Below are positions 59,536-64,000 of a DNA stretch of 64,000 nucleotides, one piece after another. The notes beneath the pieces were generated by a model, which saw only the letters and a list, made by a program, of their open reading frames with translations, was not told the DNA's origin and made no database searches. Position 1 is the stretch's first letter. Each line of letters begins with the position of its first letter. The position numbers were made by a program, and so were the translations under genes. The DNA comes from Hyphococcus sp. (GTDB taxonomy: Bacteria > Pseudomonadota > Alphaproteobacteria > Caulobacterales > Parvularculaceae): contig BQJG01000005.1 of NCBI GenBank assembly GCA_021604585.1, forward strand, positions 1 to 64,000. The letters run 5' to 3'.

Positions 59536-61071
59536 TTATGTTTCTCGCCAGAACGGGCTCATCTTTTCAAACGCAGCCAACGCGGCGTCAATCTCTTTGA
59601 CCCCATTTTGCGCCTTTGCCGCATTATAGCCCGCAACAAACCCCGCGCCGCGCATTAGCGCCTCGCCGCCCTCTGCCGCCGCGCAATCCGCCAGTCGTTG
59701 CGCCGTCACCGCATCATTCACCGCGCCGAGCGCGCCTTGCAGCGCCGAAAGCGACGCCATGTAATCCTTGCGTTTGTCATTTGCATAGAGTCCCTTGAAA
59801 AGCTGTGCTGGATAACGCAGCTTTTTCAAGGCGACCCGCAACGGATGCAGAGCGGCTAGGCCCTGTTCCGGGGAGAGGTCGCCCGCAATTTTCCGCGCTT
59901 TTTTCAGCGCCCGGTCGAGCTGTTGCGCGGCCAAGCGTGACGCGGGCTGACGGAGCGCCTTGCCCGCTCCCTTTCGCCAGTCCTGCAGCGTGGCGGCCCC
60001 CAGCAGATCAATCAGGAAGTGTGTGAATACAGGGCCGGAAATTTCTTCGACCGCCGCCGCCCAAGCCTCCGCGCGGGCCGCCTCCGCTTTTGCCTTCAAT
60101 TGCTTAAGCGCCTCCGGCGCATAGTCGCTCGCCTGCGCAGCGCTTAAAGCATCTGACAGAAAAACGTCCCAGTCGCGCGCAGAGCCCAACACAGACGCAA
60201 TTTGCTTTGCTTGCGCCGCCAGCCGGTTGATCTCGCGGCCGGGCAGCGATTTTCGGAAGAGCCGCTCTGTCGCGCGTAACCGGCGTAAGGCCACCCGCAT
60301 CTGATGGACTCCTTCCGGCCGGCGCAAATCCACAATCGCCGGCTGAATCGAAGCAAGACGCGCTGCGCTCGCGTTCAGCATCGCAGCCAGCGTGTCGCCC
60401 GCCGTGTCTTCTGCAGCAACTACAGGAGTTGGCGCTTTCGATAAGGGCGCCGAAGCCTTCGGCAAGGCGAGGGCGAATTCCAGTTTTGAGTCAATCGCAA
60501 GCCGCACTGGCGCGTTATCGGCGATCAGCTTCGCAAGCTCAAAGACCGCCGCCTTCTGGCCGCTGATCAGCTCCAACTCCACTTCCGCCAGTGGGGCCGC
60601 GAACAAACGTCCTGACGCATCTCGGCTCTCGGCCTGACCAAGATCGACAGCAAGTTCGATGGTAGCTCGCGCAAATTCGATTTGATCGGCCCAACGATCA
60701 ACGCTGGTCTTGGCGATAGGCGTCAACTGGCTCGCAACCGATTGTATCCGCTTGTCTATTTGCGCATCCCCTGTCTCGCAGGGAAACGCCGTCGCACTTT
60801 CAATTTCGGATTCAAATTCGCGCCGCGACGCTGGCGAGCCGCCTCTGGCCTTGACCGCCTGGATTGTTTCGGCCCCCTCCTCTCGTAATCGCAGGTTCAG
60901 TCCATACTGTGCGAGGAGCCGGTCTTCTGTGTCAAAATAAGTGGAAACCAGACGTTCCCACCCGCCTCCCTTCGGCGCCAAGGCAGCAAACAAGCGACTC
61001 TGGGGGAGCTTCGCAATGACTGCCGGCGGGCCGGTCAATTTCAGCTCAAACTCAGTTCGCCCCGCGCCCAT
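59536..61071 (-). CDS. CYTH and CHAD domain protein (triphosphatase-like) inside the his cluster
   Basis: About 511 residues from ATG 61071 (MGAGRTEFELKLTG). The N-terminal CYTH domain (about 1-200) has the metal-binding EFELKL and LNLRLREEGAETIQAVKARG and should hydrolyse inorganic triphosphate or related. The C-terminal CHAD domain is all-helical with conserved basic motifs VHQMRVALRRLRATERLFRK and LHPLRVALKKLRYPAQLFKG that bind polyphosphate. CYTH-CHAD proteins act near polyphosphate granules. It is unrelated to histidine synthesis but sits between hisA and hisF with tight spacing to hisF. Confidence 0.92.
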   Translation of the reverse strand: MGAGRTEFELKLTGPPAVIAKLPQSRLFAALAPKGGGWERLVSTYFDTEDRLLAQYGLNLRLREEGAETIQAVKARGGSPASRREFESEIESATAFPCETGDAQIDKRIQSVASQLTPIAKTSVDRWADQIEFARATIELAVDLGQAESRDASGRLFAAPLAEVELELISGQKAAVFELAKLIADNAPVRLAIDSKLEFALALPKASAPLSKAPTPVVAAEDTAGDTLAAMLNASAARLASIQPAIVDLRRPEGVHQMRVALRRLRATERLFRKSLPGREINRLAAQAKQIASVLGSARDWDVFLSDALSAAQASDYAPEALKQLKAKAEAARAEAWAAAVEEISGPVFTHFLIDLLGAATLQDWRKGAGKALRQPASRLAAQQLDRALKKARKIAGDLSPEQGLAALHPLRVALKKLRYPAQLFKGLYANDKRKDYMASLSALQGALGAVNDAVTAQRLADCAAAEGGEALMRGAGFVAGYNAAKAQNGVKEIDAALAAFEKMSPFWRET

Positions 61072-61158
61072 GTCCGGCCCAGCCCCCCAAAATACGCTAC
61101 GCTGGCTGTAACATACTGGACCCAAGGCTAATTCACCAATGGCGCGCTCTGTGCGGCC

Positions 61159-61890
61159 CTACCCGGCCCTCGCGAGCGCTTCCGCCGGGTCGATACGCCC
61201 GTCATAGAGCGCCCGGCCGATGATCACCCCTTCGATATTGTCGTGGGCGGATTTTAACGCCTCAATATCGGCAAGTGATGCGACGCCGCCTGAGGCAATC
61301 ACAGGTATGGCTGCGATTTCCGCCAGTTCTGCGGTGGCATCGACATTGACGCCCGTGAGCGCTCCATCACGCCCGATGTCTGTGTAAATGATTGCAGCAA
61401 CACCTTGATCTGCATAGCGTTTCACGAGCTCCGCCGGGGTTGTTGCGCCCTCGCTGTCCCAACCGTCTGTTTTGACCTGCCCATCCTTGGCGTCGATCCC
61501 CAGCACGATGCGACCAGGGTGTTTTTTGCAGGCGGCGGCGACGAATTTCGGATCGTTAATTGCGGCCGTACCGAGAATCACCCGGGTCATACCCACATCG
61601 AACCAGCGCTCAACGGCAGCCATATCGCGGACGCCGCCGCCAAGCTGAGCCTTGAGGCCAACCCGGGCGAGGATTGCGTTTACAGCGCCCGCATTGCGCG
61701 CCGCGCCCGCAAAGGCCCCATCCAGATCCACAATATGAACCCAGGAAAACCCTTCCAACTCGAATGCCGCCGCCTGCGAAGCTGGGTCCGAATTATAGAC
61801 CGTAGACTGGTCCATCCGCCCATGCAGCAGGCGCACACATTCACCGCCTTTCAAGTCGATGGCTGGATAAAGGGTCAGCTTACGGCTCAT
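61159..61890 (-). CDS. hisA: ProFAR isomerase
   Basis: 243 residues from ATG 61890 (MSRKLTLYPAIDLKGGECVR), which overlaps the hisH stop as ATGA; a GTG at 61902 is less likely. HisA opens the ribose of ProFAR to PRFAR. The catalytic Asp is in YPAIDLKGGECVRLLHG near residue 11, and the second in IIYTDIGRDGALTGVN; VIASGGVASLADIEAL is the phosphate site. Standard half-barrel architecture shared with HisF. Confidence 0.97.
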   Translation of the reverse strand: MSRKLTLYPAIDLKGGECVRLLHGRMDQSTVYNSDPASQAAAFELEGFSWVHIVDLDGAFAGAARNAGAVNAILARVGLKAQLGGGVRDMAAVERWFDVGMTRVILGTAAINDPKFVAAACKKHPGRIVLGIDAKDGQVKTDGWDSEGATTPAELVKRYADQGVAAIIYTDIGRDGALTGVNVDATAELAEIAAIPVIASGGVASLADIEALKSAHDNIEGVIIGRALYDGRIDPAEALARAG

Positions 61891-62531
61891 GCCGGCGCCC
61901 ACCCGAGGAATTTGCCGAGAAACGCCAGGCCAGCGGTTTGCGACTTTTCCGGATGGAATTGAGCGCCCAACAAATTATCCCGGCCGATCAGCGACACGAA
62001 GCGCTGGCCGTGACCGGTAACACCATAAATATGCGCATCATTTTCGCATTCGAAATGATAGGAATGGGCGAAATAAAAGGCCTTTCCCGCAAGCCCGTCA
62101 AAGACAGGGTGGGGTGCTGCGGAGGCGACCTCATTCCATCCCATATGCGGCGCACGGAACTCGCTCGAATGGGCGAGGGGAACGACCGCGCCCGGGATCC
62201 AACCGAGGCCATCACTGCCGCCAAACTCCTCGCCGCGGCTTGCAAGCAGCTGCATGCCGACACAGATGCCCAAAAACGGGCGGCCCTCGGCGAGAACCGC
62301 ATGCTCGAGCGCCTCCAGAACCCCGTTTCGAGCAGACAGCCCGTTCATGCAGGCGGCGAAGGCGCCCACGCCGGGCAAGATCAACCGGTCGGCGCGGGCG
62401 ATCAGGTCGGCGTCATCGGTGACGGTGATATGCCGGGCGAGGCCGGCTTCGCGAGCGGCGCGCTCCACCGCCTTTTCCACGGATCGAAGATTTCCCGAGC
62501 CGTAATCGATTATCGCCAGCGTCTCAGCCAT
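61887..62531 (-). CDS. hisH: Imidazole glycerol phosphate synthase, glutaminase subunit
   Basis: 214 residues from ATG 62531 (MAETLAIIDYGSGNLRSVEK). Class I glutaminase that supplies ammonia to HisF. The nucleophile Cys is in FLGICVGMQLLASRG near residue 88, with the triad His and Glu in QFHPEKSQTAG at the end. LILPGVGAFAACMNGL is the oxyanion region. A rho-independent terminator lies just upstream, so hisH-hisA-CYTH/CHAD-hisF-hisE probably have their own promoter. Confidence 0.97.
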   Translation of the reverse strand: MAETLAIIDYGSGNLRSVEKAVERAAREAGLARHITVTDDADLIARADRLILPGVGAFAACMNGLSARNGVLEALEHAVLAEGRPFLGICVGMQLLASRGEEFGGSDGLGWIPGAVVPLAHSSEFRAPHMGWNEVASAAPHPVFDGLAGKAFYFAHSYHFECENDAHIYGVTGHGQRFVSLIGRDNLLGAQFHPEKSQTAGLAFLGKFLGWAPA

Positions 62532-62581
62532 GGCGAGGCTTGTAGCTGCGCTGGGAGCCGGGACAAGAGGAGGGCGCAAAG

Positions 62582-62608
62582 AAAAACCGCGCCCTCGAAA
62601 GGACGCGG
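62582..62608 (-). terminator. Rho-independent terminator between the small cysteine gene and hisH
   Basis: Minus strand: CCGCGTCC and GGGCGCGG around a 6-base loop (one G-T pair), then five T. It would end transcription from the two small secreted-protein genes before hisH. Confidence 0.82.
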
Positions 62609-62632
62609 CTGATCTTATTCAAATTCTGAAGC

Positions 62633-62884
62633 CTAGGCGTCAGGAAAGCAGGCTCCAATCGCGCCCTTGGCGTTGTCGCTCAGGGCGTCAACATCAGCCT
62701 GCGAGGCGACAGCGAGCAATTCCGCCGTTGCATCGGCATCCGCAGTTTCTGCAAGGCACGAGCAACCTGATGGGTCGCCGCCATTTTCAGAAACATAAGC
62801 CTCGCAATGTTCTTCCAGTTCATTCGCAAAAGCGGGGGCCAGCGCGAAACCGGCGACAGCGAGGGCGGAGATCAATTTCTTCAT
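62633..62884 (-). CDS. Small secreted four-cysteine protein A
   Basis: 83 residues. A signal peptide (MKKLISALAVAGFALAPAFA) is followed by a mature domain of about 60 residues. Cysteines lie in EEHCEAY, PSGCSCL and IGACF. The pattern C-x9-11-D-x-SG-C-x-C-L with a C-terminal AKxA[IM]xxC is shared with the next gene, so the two are paralogues. Four cysteines suggest two disulfides in the periplasm. I know of no assigned family; no catalytic motif is visible. Confidence 0.8.
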   Translation of the reverse strand: MKKLISALAVAGFALAPAFANELEEHCEAYVSENGGDPSGCSCLAETADADATAELLAVASQADVDALSDNAKGAIGACFPDA

Positions 62885-62910
62885 GTTTATTTCCTCTCTT
62901 TAAGACCCGT

Positions 62911-63177
62911 TTATCGGGTGCATTTGTTCATTGCAGCTTTAGCCTCATCAGAGGCCGCTTCATAACGTTCAGCAGGATCGGCAATTTCCCCGAGCGCCAG
63001 AAATTCATCGACGAGGTCATTCGCCTCGACTTCTTCTTCGAGACAAGTGCAGCCCGAAGTATCGCGCCCATCTGCCTCGAGCGCGGCGACACAAGCATCC
63101 GCCAGATCGCCTGAATGGGCCAACGAGATTGACGCGGCGGCAACAGCCGCAAACGCCAGTCCACTTTTCAACATCAT
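62911..63177 (-). CDS. Small secreted four-cysteine protein B
   Basis: 88 residues. A signal peptide ends near LAHS. Mature cysteines are in ADACVAA, TSGCTCLEEE and MNKC, at the same places as in protein A, with the acidic stretch EEEVEANDLVDEF between. The two genes are 26 bases apart and clearly arose by duplication. Together they sit between hisB and hisH, where they have no evident link to histidine. Function is unknown; the domain is acidic and predicted helical. Confidence 0.8.
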   Translation of the reverse strand: MMLKSGLAFAAVAAASISLAHSGDLADACVAALEADGRDTSGCTCLEEEVEANDLVDEFLALGEIADPAERYEAASDEAKAAMNKCTR

Positions 63178-63329
63178 CGAAAACCCCTGTTGCTTGACGC
63201 CCCTAAGCCCGCCTCAACGGGCATTACGCAACACAAGACGCCGGATGAATACGCCCAGCCGGTCGCGATCTGACCTTGAAGCGGGTCTGTGGTCAACTGA
63301 AGAACTGCTATTGCGAGCCTAGAGCGCGA

Positions 63330-63923
63330 CTAACCGCCGAGTGAGCCCTTGGTCGAGGGGGAGCCGCCATCGCTGCGCGGGTCAAGCTCCAGCGCTTCGC
63401 GAAAGGCGCGGGCAGTGGCCTTGAAACAGCTTTCGATGATGTGGTGCGTGTTCTCGCCATAAAGGTTTTCCACGTGCAGGCAGAGCCCGGCATTGGACGC
63501 AAAGGCGTGGAACCACTCCTTGAACAGTTCAGTGTCCATCTCGCCGATTTTCGGCCGCGCGAAAGTCACACGCCAGACGAGGTAAGGCCGCTTGGAAATA
63601 TCGATCGCCGCCCGTGACAGGGTTTCGTCCATCGGAATATAGGCTGCGCCAAAACGGCGAATGCCATCACAGTCTCCCAGCGCTTTCGCTACCGCCCGGC
63701 CCATCACGATGCCGACATCCTCAACTGTGTGATGCATGTCGATATGCAGATCGCCTTCGGCCCGCACTTTGAGATCAATCATGGCGTGCTTGGCGAACGC
63801 TTCAAGCATATGGTCAAAAAACCCGACGCCCGTTTCAATATCATAGTCGCCTGAGCCATCGAGCTCGAGCGCCACAAAAATCTCTGTCTCCCGGGTTTTT
63901 CGTTCAACTGTCGCCGCCCGCAT
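63330..63923 (-). CDS. hisB: Imidazoleglycerol-phosphate dehydratase
   Basis: 197 residues, the single-function form without a phosphatase domain. It dehydrates imidazole glycerol phosphate using two manganese ions. The ligands lie in TGVGFFDHMLEAFAKHAMID (DHM and KH), DLHIDMHHTVEDVGIVMGRA (DxHHxxED) and YGENTHHIIESCFKATARAF (HHIxExxFK). A-GGAGA-like ribosome-binding site AAGGAG precedes the ATG. It is the first gene of the cluster on this strand within the window. Confidence 0.97.
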   Translation of the reverse strand: MRAATVERKTRETEIFVALELDGSGDYDIETGVGFFDHMLEAFAKHAMIDLKVRAEGDLHIDMHHTVEDVGIVMGRAVAKALGDCDGIRRFGAAYIPMDETLSRAAIDISKRPYLVWRVTFARPKIGEMDTELFKEWFHAFASNAGLCLHVENLYGENTHHIIESCFKATARAFREALELDPRSDGGSPSTKGSLGG

Positions 63924-64000
63924 CGCTGTCTCCTTTGACGACCGCCGCCTGTGATGGCATGGAAGCGGCTCAGCGCCTTACTAGGCAAAAACCAGCGGCG

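Noticed and set aside
62530..63114. 194-codon plus-strand frame opposite hisH start and the small cysteine genes
   Set aside because: The minus-strand genes have signal peptides and a paralogous cysteine pattern; the plus-strand frame has neither start signals nor motifs.
1..64000. CRISPR array, prophage, integron or insertion sequence
   Set aside because: No regularly spaced repeats, transposase, integrase or phage structural genes were seen; the only repeats found are the two short intergenic elements and gene duplications.

Overview
The window is an ordinary, gene-dense chromosomal stretch of a GC-rich alphaproteobacterium. The pointers are an atpHAGDC operon separated from the F0 genes, the ffs-dnaX-ybaB-recR neighbourhood, pheA divergent from a membrane-anchored cycM-type cytochrome c, a Coq7-type ubiquinone hydroxylase, the succinylase lysine pathway (dapD, dapE), a VPLPA-type C-terminal sorting signal and many secreted peptidases with a TonB-dependent receptor. 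I would guess a marine Hyphomonadales/Parvularculales-like lineage, but that is inference. No transposase, integrase, prophage, CRISPR array or rRNA was seen.

Layout. 1-4.4 kb: rsmI (cut by the left edge), an LpoA-like lipoprotein, small membrane proteins and dut. 4.5-9.4 kb: the F1 ATP synthase operon (minus strand) with a leader hairpin and a terminator. 9.7-17.7 kb: two tandem secreted S9 peptidases, a PagL-like outer-membrane protein, PriA with a partly lost zinc site, and a duplicated DUF1036 protein. 17.8-24.3 kb: a nucleotidase, dapD, a deacetylase-like protein, a cupin, dapE, and the truA-fmt-def cluster. 24.4-30.4 kb: two convergent RmuC-family genes and a GtrA/GT2/GT87 glycosyl-transfer group. 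30.4-36.8 kb: recR, an Mrr-type restriction gene inserted in the recR-ybaB-dnaX operon, dnaX with an A9 slip site, an autoregulated-looking XRE/membrane-protein pair, the SRP RNA and nudC. 36.8-44.6 kb: pheA, cytochrome c, YbjQ, a large proteasome-like Ntn hydrolase with a small partner, a 45-residue membrane protein, SIMPL, selO and ilvA. 44.7-53.9 kb: a VPLPA-CTERM protein, NfeD/slipin membrane-quality-control genes, a TonB-dependent receptor, TusA, and a Sel1/beta-helix pair. 53.9-58.4 kb: yjdM, tRNA-Leu(CAA), exoD, dsbB, coq7 and an ACE-like M2 peptidase. 58.4-64 kb: the his cluster hisB-(two small cysteine proteins)-hisH-hisA-(CYTH/CHAD)-hisF-hisE.

Most of the window is housekeeping. The observations most worth a second look are: (1) the 427-residue stand-alone proteasome-like hydrolase with Thr1/Asp17/Lys conserved and a ~300-residue insertion, paired with a basic 143-residue protein; (2) the A9 tract in dnaX where a -1 shift gives an immediate stop, predicting a short gamma-like product; (3) PriA lacking three of the four cysteines of one zinc site; (4) a membrane-anchored RmuC relative with Lys-to-Arg in its nuclease motif, facing a normal rmuC; (5) an Mrr-type nuclease embedded without gaps in the dnaX-recR operon.
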